A DNA stretch of 62,379 nucleotides, from assembly GCA_900078375.1 (NCBI GenBank), contig FLQS01000033.1:1-62379 (forward strand), given 5' to 3'. Below the pieces are notes generated by a model. The model saw nothing but the letters and a program-made list of their open reading frames with translations. It was not told the DNA's origin and searched no databases. Numbering within the stretch: position 1 is the first letter of the stretch; every line of letters starts with the position of its first letter. The stretch comes from an uncultured Mycobacterium sp. Its GTDB lineage: Bacteria; Actinomycetota; Actinomycetes; Mycobacteriales; Mycobacteriaceae. The position numbers and the translations under genes are program-made. Shown piece by piece: positions 16,439 through 24,801 of the stretch.

Positions 16439-18706
16439 TCAGAAACCCATGTGGTGATCGGCCTGGTTGTGCGACGACACATCGGTGCTCGCCTGGGTGT
16501 GCGAGGCCGAGCTGTCGTGGCTGGTGTCGTACAGCGAGTGACTCGAGTAGTCCGTGCTCGCATGCGCGGACTGGTCGTACGCCGAGTGATCCGGCACCGC
16601 AGCGGCAGCCGCGTGGCTCGACGAATCGATGGCCGCGTGCTGGTCGACCGTGGCCGGGTCGTGCGCGGTGCCGACCGAGCTTGCGCCGCCGGCGTTCGCG
16701 CTGCCCTGCGAGCTGGTGATCACCGAGCCGCCGTTGGACCCGGAGTTCACCGAACCGCCTGCGGCGGTGGACCCACCGGTGTGGATGACGCTGCTCTGCG
16801 ACGGCGTGACCGCCGAGCCCTGCGTTGTCGTCGACGCGCTGGTGCTCGCTCCCGTGTTGACGGCACTGTGCCCGCCGAGAGCCGCGGAGTCGTGGCCGAG
16901 GATGTCGGCCTGACCGCCAAAGGCGTTCTGGAAGGAGCTGTTTCCGCCAGCTGTCACATGATCCGCAGACGTTCCGCCGCTCGCCGAACCCGCCGCCTGG
17001 ACGGAGTTGTGCAGATTCAGGTTCGCCGCATCGTGGTTCAGGAAGCTGGTGCTGCCACCGCCTGAGGCGCTGGCCCCACCGTTGATGCCGGTGCCAACGG
17101 TGATCCCGGTCTGGCCGCCCACATTGGCCTCCACAGCCGAGGTCGCCTCGGCGTTGGTGTGTCCGCCGACCAATCCGCCGGCGTTGGTCTGCCCGCCGAA
17201 CCCGCCACCGAGGTTGGTCTGGCCGCCGAACCCGCCACCGAGGTTGGTCTGGCCGCCGAGCGCCGCACCGTCGTCGTGCAGGAAGCTCACGGCCGCGGTG
17301 TTGCTCGCGGCTGCCTGCGCACTCGCGGTGGCACCGCCGAGCGGGCTGGCGAACGACGCCGCTGTCGTGGTGTTCATCGCGGTGTTGCCGGCTGCGGTCA
17401 CGCCTGCGCCACCGACACCGATCGCGCCGCCGCCTGCAGCAGCGGTTTGGGTATTGAAGCCGGCGCCGCCGACCGGGCTGGTGAAACCGACGTTGGACGT
17501 GCTGTTGAAGTTTGCGTTTTCCTGCGCGCTCAAGCCCGTTCCGACATTGGCCGATCCACTGCCACCGGCACTTGTCGAACCGCTGAGTGTGGCGCGACGT
17601 TCGGCGTCGACGTCGTTGGTGTCGATGACGCGAGCCCGATCGTTCACCTGCGCGCCGCCACCGAACTGGCTGCCACCAGCGGCTGCGAAACCACTACCCG
17701 CGTTGGCACCGCCGGCGAACTGTCCGCCACCCTGAGCACCGAAACCGCTGTGCCCGTGGATGTTGGAGCCGCCACCGAACTGCGTGCCGCCGCCAGCGTG
17801 TGCACCGGCGGCTGCGGCGCCACCAAACTCGCCGCCCAGTCCGGCGTCGAAACCGCCACCGAGTTCGGCACCAAACCCGGTATTGAATCCGCCACCGAGT
17901 TCAGCGCCACCACCCGCACCGAAGCCAGTGCCCAGACCAACCCCAGTCTGCCCACCCAGCTCGGCGCCACCGCCAACTTCGGCACCCGCGTTGAAGCCAA
18001 GGCCCATCTCGGCACCGAGGCCGGTCTCGAACCCACCGCCGAGCCCAGCGCCGCCACCGGCACCAAGGCCAGTGCCGAACCCTGTGCCCAAGCCGGTGCC
18101 AAGACCAACCCCGCTCTGGCCACCCAGCTCGGCGCCACCGCCGAGCTCAGCACCCATACCGGCGTGGAAGCCAGCCTCCACCTCAACGCTCATCCCAGCC
18201 TGGAAGCCAGCGCCCATCTCGGCGCCCAGCCCCGACTGAAAACCGCCGCCGAGCCCGGTACCGAGGCCGATTCCGGTCTCGCCGCCCAGGCCCAAGCCGC
18301 CGCCGAGTTCGCCGCCGAGTCCGGCTCCGATGCTCTCGCCCAGGCCAAGGCCGATGCCGTTGCCCACCGCGGCGGCCAGGCTCGAACCGCCGTCGACGCC
18401 GAGATTCAGCGCCTGGTCGCTGACCACGTCAGCGGCGACCGCCGGGGCCGAAAGGAGATTCGACGCAACACCTTCCACCGGCGCGAAGCCGTACTGGTTG
18501 GAGAGTGCCTGCGCCAGACCGGAGACCGGGTCTCCGCCGACGAGCTCAAGTCCCGGAACGGCCGAGGCCGCGACCGACTGAATCTGCGCAGGGCTGACCC
18601 CGGCCAGTCCCGCGTTCTGAAGCGCGGCATTGGGATCCGCGACGTAGTTCTGCGCGGCGGATTCATTATTGAACAGGTCAAGGATGAATTGGAGCAGGTT
18701 GTCCAT
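16439..18706 (-). CDS. iniB: IniB-like glycine/alanine-rich protein
   Basis: A 755-residue protein. Residues 1 to about 70 (opening MDNLLQFILDLFNNESAAQ, with GLAGVSPAQIQSVAA and VPGLELVGGDPVSGL) match the conserved N-terminal domain of mycobacterial IniB, the first protein of the isoniazid-inducible operon. The rest is low complexity: Gly/Ala-rich repeats of GLGxExGxGF type (about 120-330), GGFGGQTN repeats, then a Ser/His/Ala-rich tail ending HHMGF. There is no clear signal peptide. I chose ATG 18706, preceded by GGAAGGAA, over the in-frame GTG/ATG about ten codons upstream. The iniA and iniC dynamin-like partners are absent from this window. Function unknown even in well-studied species. 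Confidence 0.8.
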   Translation of the reverse strand: MDNLLQFILDLFNNESAAQNYVADPNAALQNAGLAGVSPAQIQSVAASAVPGLELVGGDPVSGLAQALSNQYGFAPVEGVASNLLSAPAVAADVVSDQALNLGVDGGSSLAAAVGNGIGLGLGESIGAGLGGELGGGLGLGGETGIGLGTGLGGGFQSGLGAEMGAGFQAGMSVEVEAGFHAGMGAELGGGAELGGQSGVGLGTGLGTGFGTGLGAGGGAGLGGGFETGLGAEMGLGFNAGAEVGGGAELGGQTGVGLGTGFGAGGGAELGGGFNTGFGAELGGGFDAGLGGEFGGAAAAGAHAGGGTQFGGGSNIHGHSGFGAQGGGQFAGGANAGSGFAAAGGSQFGGGAQVNDRARVIDTNDVDAERRATLSGSTSAGGSGSANVGTGLSAQENANFNSTSNVGFTSPVGGAGFNTQTAAAGGGAIGVGGAGVTAAGNTAMNTTTAASFASPLGGATASAQAAASNTAAVSFLHDDGAALGGQTNLGGGFGGQTNLGGGFGGQTNAGGLVGGHTNAEATSAVEANVGGQTGITVGTGINGGASASGGGSTSFLNHDAANLNLHNSVQAAGSASGGTSADHVTAGGNSSFQNAFGGQADILGHDSAALGGHSAVNTGASTSASTTTQGSAVTPSQSSVIHTGGSTAAGGSVNSGSNGGSVITSSQGSANAGGASSVGTAHDPATVDQHAAIDSSSHAAAAAVPDHSAYDQSAHASTDYSSHSLYDTSHDSSASHTQASTDVSSHNQADHHMGF
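17193..17252 (-). repeat. Two tandem 30-bp units inside the IniB-like gene
   Basis: Two exact 30-base copies (17193-17222 and 17223-17252), each encoding the ten residues GGFGGQTNLG in the minus-strand frame, with imperfect copies on both sides. Such units expand and contract by slippage, so length variation between strains is likely here. Confidence 0.85.
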
Positions 18707-18927
18707 TGGGAGTTCCTTCCGGTGATTACTCATCACGGTATGAAGATCGCGCTCACCCCGAAATGGGGCCCGGTCCCCTACCCGATACAGGTAGTACCGG
18801 GATATCCCAGCAATCCCCGTTAGGGGATTAGGGGATCGCTAGGGCGTGTACCGCGCGTCTTGCAGAACACCAGCAATAGGATCGGTATAGATACTGTTCA
18901 CAGCCGCAAACATGAGCAACCGCAAAT

Positions 18928-18943
18928 TGTGAACTGATTCACA
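18928..18943. promoter_or_regulatory. Perfect CRP-type site TGTGA-N6-TCACA
   Basis: The sequence TGTGA-ACTGAT-TCACA, inside the longer inverted repeat TTGTGAA-CTGA-TTCACAA (18927-18944), matches the consensus for cAMP-receptor-type regulators. It is about 220 bases upstream of the IniB-like start, in an AT-rich patch. Mycobacterial CRP proteins bind this type of site. Whether it controls the IniB-like gene depends on where transcription starts. Confidence 0.6.
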
Positions 18944-19208
18944 ACCGTTACCAATAAATTGACATACGGGTAATTATCAGCAAATCGTGCGAGGGGTTAA
19001 TTCGCACGTCGGACGGCATTCTGCGGCAGCCTGCGCGTCATGCGCGGTGGCCTCACGCACGTCAGGCGTGGGTCACATAGTTGGTGCCCACCTCACAGCG
19101 ACAACGAGACCCCACAGCGTTTGTCGCTCGGAGGCGGGCACGAAGGGTGTCCCTGGACTGAGGGGTCAATGGGGCTGGTTCGGCCCCCACTAACTGCGCC
19201 GAGCCACT

Positions 19209-19235
19209 GAGCGCCCGGGTCATGCCCGGGTGCTC
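19209..19235 (-). terminator. Hairpin after the UsfY-like gene
   Basis: Stem GAGC-G-CCCGGG (19209-19219) pairs with CCCGGG-T-GCTC (19225-19235), eleven pairs including one G-T, with a five-base loop. It lies 18 bases past the stop of the UsfY-like gene. No T-run follows, which is common for mycobacterial terminators. Confidence 0.5.
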
Positions 19236-19253
19236 GATCCCACAACTACCCCG

Positions 19254-19562
19254 CTACGCCGCGTGGTGGTGGGCGTGGTCGGGGTGTTCTGCAAGCCAGC
19301 GACGCTCGACGCGCTTCACTCGCTGATGCTCGGCCATGATCAGCAGCGCACCCACGATCAACAGGCCCGCCGCCACCGAGCCCAGCATCAACAGCAGCTC
19401 GTGGTGGTTGTACGCCAGCGCCGCGACGATGCCGGCCAGGCCCACCACACCGAGGGCAATGAGGAACAGGCCGGGCAGCCACAGCGTGTCGATGAACGAC
19501 TCGCCGGCATGCGGTTGTGTTGTTCGGGAGTGATCTACCGGATCGCGATATGCACCCTTCAT
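19254..19562 (-). CDS. UsfY-like small membrane protein
   Basis: A 102-residue protein. The N-terminal pattern YRDPVDHSRTTQPHAGESFID, followed by a short turn and two hydrophobic helices (WLPGLFLIALGVVGLAGIV and LLLMLGSVAAGLLIVGALL), matches what I recall of mycobacterial UsfY, encoded near the SigF stress sigma factor. A His-rich end (HPDHAHHHAA) follows, which is not a general family feature. ATG at 19562 was chosen for the GGGAGA just upstream. No anti-sigma or sigF gene is adjacent, so this is a UsfY paralogue in a different setting. Function unknown. Confidence 0.75.
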   Translation of the reverse strand: MKGAYRDPVDHSRTTQPHAGESFIDTLWLPGLFLIALGVVGLAGIVAALAYNHHELLLMLGSVAAGLLIVGALLIMAEHQRVKRVERRWLAEHPDHAHHHAA

Positions 19563-19634
19563 CGCGTCTCCCTTCCCTTCAGAGACGCCTTCCACGGTAC
19601 GCCGGCTGTGAGCCGGATCACAGCGGCGAGGACC

Positions 19635-20903
19635 TCACGGCTTGGGGGTGAGCGCGCTGCCCTTCAGCCATTCGCCCCACGGCAGGGTCCAGTCACCGTT
19701 CTGCCAGATCTCCAGGCCGGGGCCACCGGTGTTCTTGACCTCCACCACGTCTCCGGGCTGGGAGAATTCGAAGAACCAGGCCGCGTTCTCGCCGTTGAGG
19801 TTCAAACAGCCATGCGAGACGTTCGTGTTGCCCTGTGCCCAGCGCGTGTCGTTGAGCTGGTGCAGATAGATGCCGTCGGTACTGATCCGGGTCGCGTACG
19901 GAATCTTCACCTTGTAGCCCATCGAGGAGGCCACTGGCAGACCGTAGGTCGACGAATCCATCGTCACGGTTTCGGCCTTGTCGATGACCGTGTACACCCC
20001 AGGCGGTGTCCAGAACGAAAACGTCCGTCCGGCAATGGTTTGGTAGCCGCCCTGACCCATCGACGTGGGCATGGCCCGAACCAGTTTCCCGTTGTCGAAC
20101 ACACTGACCGTCTTGGTGACGTCATCGGCGATAGAGACGTGCGCATCGCCAATTGTGAACGTGGCCTTGGCATTTTTGTTGCCGTAGAGCCCGTCGCCGA
20201 GCTTCAGCCCGAAGATGTTGGCGGACACCGAAACCGTCGTGCCCGGCGCGTAGTACTTCACCGGCCGCCAGTGCGCGGTCTTGTCATCCACCCAGTACCA
20301 CGATCCTTGCACCGGCGGGTTGGTGGTCACCACCAGGTTGCGTTCGGCGGTGGCCTTGTCGGTGATCTGCTCGTCGAACCGGGCCGCGATGATCGTGCCG
20401 ATGCCGTAGCGCGTCTCCTCGTGGATCGGCAGACCGCCGGGTGTCTCGAGATAGACCTGGGTGAGGTTGTTGGGCGACGCGGTCGTGAAGGTGGTGGTCC
20501 GGGCCAGCGGCACACCGCTGGCGCCCTGGCTGGCCACCTGCATGGTGTACGTCCGCCCGTACTTGAGCGGCACGGTCGGCTGCCACGAGGTCCGGTCCGG
20601 CGAGAGCGCCCCAGCCAAAGTGTTGCCGTACTCGTCGACCAGCGAGACGTTCGTCAAGCTGCCGCCGACCACCTGGGCGGAGACCCGACTCAGCGGGTTG
20701 AGGTCGGCAGAGCCGTTCGCCGGTGCGATACCCAGCAGTGGCGGCTTCGGTGGTGCGGGCGGCACCTGCACCTGCGCGGCGGCGGTGGCCGTCTTGCATC
20801 CGTCGCGGCAGCCGGGCAGCCCGGCGACGTCACTGCCCAGAACGCCGAGAAGTAACACCCCCACCACCAGGCAGGCCGTGCTCGCACGACGGGAAAAAAC
20901 CAC
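19635..20903 (-). CDS. L,D-transpeptidase with Ig-like domains (copy 1)
   Basis: An exported L,D-transpeptidase that should form 3-3 peptidoglycan cross-links outside the membrane. After a signal anchor (STACLVVGVLLLGVLG) come two Ig-like modules (about residues 50-260), then a YkuD catalytic domain with IYLHQLNDTRWAQGN and the nucleophile motif SHGCLNL. The C-terminal tail NTGGPGLEIWQNGDWTLPWG suits the LprQ/Ldt5-type group, from memory. GTG at 20903 was chosen because GGAG lies eight bases upstream and MVFSRR mirrors the paralogue start; the frame is open to 20951. A C-x3-C pair (CRDGC) follows the membrane segment. The paralogue at 21070..22326 is upstream on the same strand. Confidence 0.9.
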   Translation of the reverse strand: MVFSRRASTACLVVGVLLLGVLGSDVAGLPGCRDGCKTATAAAQVQVPPAPPKPPLLGIAPANGSADLNPLSRVSAQVVGGSLTNVSLVDEYGNTLAGALSPDRTSWQPTVPLKYGRTYTMQVASQGASGVPLARTTTFTTASPNNLTQVYLETPGGLPIHEETRYGIGTIIAARFDEQITDKATAERNLVVTTNPPVQGSWYWVDDKTAHWRPVKYYAPGTTVSVSANIFGLKLGDGLYGNKNAKATFTIGDAHVSIADDVTKTVSVFDNGKLVRAMPTSMGQGGYQTIAGRTFSFWTPPGVYTVIDKAETVTMDSSTYGLPVASSMGYKVKIPYATRISTDGIYLHQLNDTRWAQGNTNVSHGCLNLNGENAAWFFEFSQPGDVVEVKNTGGPGLEIWQNGDWTLPWGEWLKGSALTPKP

Positions 20904-20967
20904 CGAAATCACTCCAAGACTGGGTCGACGATGAGTTGCCGGCGTCTCCATTGACGCCTGAGATCAT

Positions 20968-20987
20968 AGACGGCCATCCGGCCGTCT
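20968..20987 (-). terminator. Hairpin between the two L,D-transpeptidase genes
   Basis: A perfect 8-bp stem, AGACGGCC and GGCCGTCT with loop ATCC, lies about 80 bases after the stop of the upstream transpeptidase gene (21070) and just before the downstream one. No T-run is present. It could terminate or attenuate read-through between the paralogues. Confidence 0.4.
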
Positions 20988-21069
20988 TGTCACTCGAAGA
21001 AGGCCGACGCAGCCGCCACCTGCAGCGAACATCGAATCATTAGCGGAATCTAACTTTTCCGACGACATC

Positions 21070-22326
21070 TCAGTGCAGCGCACTGCCTTTGAGCCACTCG
21101 GCCCACGGCAGCGTCCAGTCCCCGTTCTGCGTCAGCGCCAACGGTGGGCCACCGGTGTTGTGAACCTCGACGACGTCACCGGGCACCGAGAAGTCGTAGA
21201 ACCATGCCGCGTTGTCACTGCTGAGATTCAGGCACCCGTGTGAGGTGTCGGTGTTGCCCTGCGCCCACACCGTCGCGTTCAACTGGTGCAGGTAGATGCC
21301 GTCGGGGCTGATGCGGGTGGCGTACGGGATGGTCTCGCGGTAGCCCAGCCGTGAGTTGATGGGCAGGCCATACGTGGACGAGTCCATGATCACCGGATTG
21401 GCCTTGTCCATCACGGTATAGACGCCGGGCGGCGTCCAGAACGTCAGCGTTTGGCCGTCGATCGTCTCCGAGCCGCCCCTGCCCATCGAGGTCGGCATAG
21501 TGCGCACCAACGTCCCGTTGTCGAACACGCTGACCTGCTTGGTGTTGTCGTCGGCGACGGAAACGTGCGCGTCTGCGATGGTGAACGTCGCCGCGGCATC
21601 CTCTTCGCCGTACAGCCCCTCGCCGAGCGGAACGCCGTAGACATCCGCGTGCACCGTCACCGAAGTTCCTGGGGCGTAATACTTTTCCGGACGCCAATGG
21701 GCATTCTGGTCGTCAACCCAGTACCAGGATCCACGCACCGGCGGGTTGGTGGTGACCGAGAGGCGGCGCTCGGCGGATGCCCGGTCGGCGATGGGCTCGT
21801 CGAAATGCGCGACGACGACGGTGCCGATTCCGAACCGGCCGCCGTCGAGCGGATGCCCGGCCGATGTGGTCAGGTACACCTCGCTCTGATCGCTGGGCAC
21901 CAGGGTCTGGAAAGTCGACGACATCGTGGACGGGACGCCGCCGGGGCCTCGGGCATCGACTCGCAGGGTGTAGGTGCGTCCGTACCCCAGCGCCACGGTC
22001 GGCTTCCAGGTCTTGAAGTCGGGGGTGACGACGCCGGGCACCGGCTTGTCCGCGTCGTTGACCATCGTGACGTGGGTCAGCATGCCGCTGTTGGCCACGA
22101 CGGTGATCCCGCTGAGCGGGTCGACGTCGGTGGCGCCGTCGGCGGGTGTGAGCGCGACGGCAGCCGGGTCCTTCGAGGGTGCCGGCTGCGGGTTACGGGC
22201 GGCGGCCTCGGTGCGGCAGTTCTCGGGACAGCGCGGGGCCGCGGAGACGACGACACCGCCGAGCACAGCCAGCACCGCCAGAACGATGCCGAGGCACGCC
22301 CCTCGGGCACGACGACTGAAGCTCAA
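21070..22326 (-). CDS. L,D-transpeptidase with Ig-like domains (copy 2)
   Basis: A 418-residue paralogue of the gene at 19635..20903 with the same architecture: signal anchor, CPENC (C-x3-C) pair, two Ig-like domains, YkuD domain with YLHQLNATVWAQGNTDTSHG and CLNL, and the tail NTGGPPLALTQNGDWTLPW. Blocks such as GSWYWVDD, KYYAPGT, FWTPPGVYTV and MDSSTYGLP are shared almost word for word, so the pair arose by tandem duplication. The start is a TTG at 22326 with GGAG six bases upstream. It should act on peptidoglycan in the same compartment as its twin; why both are kept is unclear. Confidence 0.9.
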   Translation of the reverse strand: MSFSRRARGACLGIVLAVLAVLGGVVVSAAPRCPENCRTEAAARNPQPAPSKDPAAVALTPADGATDVDPLSGITVVANSGMLTHVTMVNDADKPVPGVVTPDFKTWKPTVALGYGRTYTLRVDARGPGGVPSTMSSTFQTLVPSDQSEVYLTTSAGHPLDGGRFGIGTVVVAHFDEPIADRASAERRLSVTTNPPVRGSWYWVDDQNAHWRPEKYYAPGTSVTVHADVYGVPLGEGLYGEEDAAATFTIADAHVSVADDNTKQVSVFDNGTLVRTMPTSMGRGGSETIDGQTLTFWTPPGVYTVMDKANPVIMDSSTYGLPINSRLGYRETIPYATRISPDGIYLHQLNATVWAQGNTDTSHGCLNLSSDNAAWFYDFSVPGDVVEVHNTGGPPLALTQNGDWTLPWAEWLKGSALH

Positions 22327-22469
22327 CTGTTACTCCATGACTAAGAGGTCGGCCACTGTTGCCGGGATACCGATGATCAGTCGGGCCCTTGAAGCATAGA
22401 CGTACCGGCGGGGTGCCGCGTTCGGCCAAAGACGCGTGCCGCGTCACAACATGGACAAGACTCGAGCAC

Positions 22470-23321
22470 ATGACCGAACCCGGTGCTGCCCGTGTCGCGG
22501 TGTATCTCGACTTCGACAACATAGTCATCTCACGCTACGACCAGGTCAACGGCCGCAACTCTTTTCAGCGCGATAAGGCCAAGGGACTCGAGGCCGCGAA
22601 GCTGGTCCGCGCCCGTGTCGATGTGGGCGCGATCCTGGACTTCGCCTCGTCGTTCGGCACGGTGGTGCTCACCCGGGCGTACGCCGACTGGTCGGCTGAC
22701 GTGAACGCTGAATACCGCGAGCAACTGGTGGGCCGGGCGGTGGATCTGGTCCAGCTGTTCCCCGCGGCGGCCTACGGCAAAAACGCCGCCGACATCCGGC
22801 TGGCCGTCGACGCCGTCGAAGACATGTTCCGGCTACCCGACCTCACCCATGTGGTGATCGTGGCCGGCGATTCCGACTACATCCCGCTTGCGCAGCGCTG
22901 CAAACGGTTGGGCCGCTATGTGGTCGGCATCGGCGTGGCCGGCTCGTCGAGCCGGTCGCTGGCGGCGGCCTGCGACGAGTTCGTCATCTACGACTCCCTG
23001 CCCGGTGTACCGGTGGTCGAACCGACCACAGTCGAGGAGCCGGCTAAGCGGACCAAGCGCACGAAATCCGCCGAGGACGAGGCGCCCGACCCGCAGGCTG
23101 CGGCCACCGCGCTGCTGCAGCGGGCGCTGCAGATCGGTCTCGACAAGGACGACGTCGACTGGCTGCACAACTCGGCGGTCAAGGCGCAGATGAAGCGGAT
23201 GGACCCGTCGTTTTCGGAGAAGTCGTTGGGCTTCAAGTCGTTCAGCGATTTCCTGCGCTCGCGCTCCGATGTGGTGGAGCTCGACGAGAGCTCCACCACC
23301 CGGATGGTCAAGCTGCGTTAA
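22470..23321 (+). CDS. NYN-domain protein with C-terminal OST-HTH/LOTUS-like domain
   Basis: A 283-residue protein. Residues about 8-170 are a NYN (PIN-like) domain with the acidic residues of a metal-dependent nuclease: YLDFDNI, DIRLAVDAVEDM and VIVAGDSDYIPLA. A Lys/Thr/Glu-rich linker follows. Residues about 210-283 (ALLQRALQIGLDKDDVDWLH, then KRMDPSFSEKSLGFKSFSDF) match the OST-HTH/LOTUS RNA-binding fold. The combination suggests an RNA-cleaving or RNA-binding cytoplasmic protein. The start at 22470 gives MTEPGAARVAVYLDFDN, the usual opening. Its stop overlaps the convergent thioesterase gene by four bases. Confidence 0.88.
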   Translation: MTEPGAARVAVYLDFDNIVISRYDQVNGRNSFQRDKAKGLEAAKLVRARVDVGAILDFASSFGTVVLTRAYADWSADVNAEYREQLVGRAVDLVQLFPAAAYGKNAADIRLAVDAVEDMFRLPDLTHVVIVAGDSDYIPLAQRCKRLGRYVVGIGVAGSSSRSLAAACDEFVIYDSLPGVPVVEPTTVEEPAKRTKRTKSAEDEAPDPQAAATALLQRALQIGLDKDDVDWLHNSAVKAQMKRMDPSFSEKSLGFKSFSDFLRSRSDVVELDESSTTRMVKLR

Positions 23322-24025
23322 ACGGTGGAGTCGATCCACACCGCGCGGGCGGCCGCCAGCGGTTCCCCGTCAGCGGTGTAGAGAGCGGAGTGCGCGCCGA
23401 TCTTGCGGCCGTCATGCCAATCCGACGTCGCCACCACCACGCACTGTTCGCCCACGCGCGGGACCCGGTCGATGTGGGCGGTCATCCGCCCCAGGACCGC
23501 GACGCCGCCCGGGATGCGGTTGAACGCGGCCCAGCCGCCCGGGCAATCCAGCGCGGCCCAGACGATCTCGGGTCGCACCGCGCCGTCGTCGTCGGCCAGC
23601 GACTCGTCCGGTGTCCACAGGTCGGCCAAAATCGATTGGCCGGGAAGATGTTTGACAAGGATCCGCAGTCCGTCACCGGGCTCGCGGTCCGGGCCGCAGG
23701 TGAAGCAGCTGCGGAACGGATGGTTCGCGTCGGCCACCGCCGCCGCCGCGTCAGCGGGGATATCCAGCACGGGCGGCAGGACGTCGACGGGCTCGTCGAC
23801 CGGTTTGGCCACCGCCACTACTTCCCCACCGGCCGGGCGCACCTCGTATGTCGGCCCCGTCTCCTCAACCAGAAGCGCGGTGTCCAGCGGGGGTGGGCGA
23901 AGCAACGTCACCTCGACCAGCCCGGCCGGGACGTGAGCGGCGATCACACCGCACGCGTAGCCGCCGTTGGCGCTTCCGGGCGGTCCGTTGAATCGGCCGG
24001 GGAACATCAGTGACGGTTCGGTCAT
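23318..24025 (-). CDS. Hotdog-fold thioesterase family protein
   Basis: A 235-residue protein with features of hotdog thioesterases: FNGPPGSANGGYACGVIA near the N-terminus, LLRPPPLDTALLVE, and a second hotdog-like half with ALDCPGGWAA and VLGRMTAHIDRVPRVGEQC. The motif FRSCFTCGPDREPGDGLRI is characteristic of an actinobacterial group in this family. It probably hydrolyses an acyl-CoA, but the substrate is unassigned. ATG at 24025 overlaps the stop of the methyltransferase gene at 24022 (ATGA), so the two are translated from one message. AAGGGGA precedes the start. Confidence 0.75.
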   Translation of the reverse strand: MTEPSLMFPGRFNGPPGSANGGYACGVIAAHVPAGLVEVTLLRPPPLDTALLVEETGPTYEVRPAGGEVVAVAKPVDEPVDVLPPVLDIPADAAAAVADANHPFRSCFTCGPDREPGDGLRILVKHLPGQSILADLWTPDESLADDDGAVRPEIVWAALDCPGGWAAFNRIPGGVAVLGRMTAHIDRVPRVGEQCVVVATSDWHDGRKIGAHSALYTADGEPLAAARAVWIDSTV

Positions 24026-24573
24026 GGCCGATCCCCTTTCACCCGAGCCAGCAGCCACGCCTGGCCGTCGCCCTCACCCGCGGCGAGCGCCTGCAGATCT
24101 GCGAACGCAACGTCGAGTTCCCCCGCGGCGGCCCGGAAAAACCCCGGCTGCGAACCGACCTCGCTGAGCACGCTGATCGCCAGCAGGCCGCCAGGAGTCA
24201 GGCGGCCCACCATCGCCCGGTACAGCCGGGGGTCGCGAAATCGATGACAAAGAACCATCTCGACCGGTGGGCCCGGGGGCAGGCCGTCATCGAGATCGGC
24301 CACCGAGAACCGGCACCGGTCGCTGACTCCGTGGCGATCCGCCAATTCCTGCGCCTGCTCGATCGCGACAGCCGAGACGTCGACACCCCACACGGTCAGC
24401 CCGCGCTCGGCCAGCCAGACCGCTGCCGAACCGGACCCGCAGGCCAGATCCAACGCGAGCCCGGCGGCCGGGATCTCGTCGACGTATTTCGCGAATACCT
24501 CGGGCAGGCCGGGTGCGGCACTGGCCCGGCCTGCGTATTTCTGGTCCCAGCGGACGCGATCGGTGTCGGCCAC
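24022..24573 (-). CDS. Class I SAM-dependent methyltransferase (small)
   Basis: A 183-residue methyltransferase. Motif I appears as ALDLACGSGSAAVWLAERG (about residues 37-55), followed by VWGVDVSAVAIEQA for the acidic loop and GGLLAISVLSEVG for the later strand. It resembles TehB/thiopurine-type small-molecule methyltransferases, though the substrate cannot be told. It is the first gene of a two-gene unit with the thioesterase at 23318..24025 (ATGA overlap) and is divergent from the DEAD-box helicase, with a 228-base gap between starts. Confidence 0.85.
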   Translation of the reverse strand: MADTDRVRWDQKYAGRASAAPGLPEVFAKYVDEIPAAGLALDLACGSGSAAVWLAERGLTVWGVDVSAVAIEQAQELADRHGVSDRCRFSVADLDDGLPPGPPVEMVLCHRFRDPRLYRAMVGRLTPGGLLAISVLSEVGSQPGFFRAAAGELDVAFADLQALAAGEGDGQAWLLARVKGDRP

Positions 24574-24613
24574 GTCACCACGCTAGACGTGAGGCGTCTG
24601 GCGTTTGTACTGC

Positions 24614-24619
24614 TATGCT
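24614..24619 (+). promoter_or_regulatory. Candidate extended -10 (TATGCT) for the helicase-cspA unit
   Basis: TATGCT preceded by TG three bases upstream looks like an extended -10 element. If used, transcripts would carry a leader of about 180 bases before the helicase ATG at 24802, which suits genes controlled by cold. The leader contains a small hairpin GTGCC-CCAAA-GGCAC. No good -35 is visible. Confidence 0.35.
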
Positions 24620-24801
24620 GGGCACAACGTTGGCGTCAAGACAATGTCGCCAATACGTCGTGGAACACCTTCACTTCACCGGCACTTCCGGAATTCCGGG
24701 AACCGAGTTCAGCTGATAGTGCCCCAAAGGCACACAGTCTCGCGGCGATCGATTTTGCCCCCCGGCAATCTCGCCCACATACACGATGCCCGAAAGGCAC
24801 C

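Larger units (their letters stand above)
18707..19253. other. 547-base intergenic region upstream of the IniB-like gene
   Basis: No convincing gene is present; short plus-strand frames here have no supporting motif. The region is visibly AT-richer than its surroundings between 18870 and 18990. It holds a TGTGA-N6-TCACA site (18928..18943), a hairpin AATCCCC-GTTA-GGGGATT (18812..18829) in what would be the IniB-like leader, and a terminator-like hairpin (19209..19235). The long leader suggests elaborate transcriptional control of the IniB-like gene. Confidence 0.6.

Noticed and set aside
17760..18330. Short-period repeats resembling a CRISPR or minisatellite
   Set aside because: The repeats are degenerate codon-level repetitions of Gly-rich protein sequence, without uniform repeat/spacer structure.
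17159..18823. A 554-codon plus-strand open frame opposite the IniB-like gene
   Set aside because: It is a mirror of the repetitive Gly/Ala-rich coding sequence. Its translation is Ala/Thr/Glu low complexity without motifs, while the minus strand has the IniB N-terminal domain and a ribosome site.
18987..19193. A 68-codon plus-strand frame in the gap upstream of the IniB-like gene
   Set aside because: No motif, no ribosome site and atypical composition; the region reads as regulatory DNA.
24010..24801. Upstream extension of the DEAD-box helicase frame
   Set aside because: The first 264 codons overlap the minus-strand methyltransferase and have no helicase similarity. The family Q-motif begins right after the ATG at 24802.
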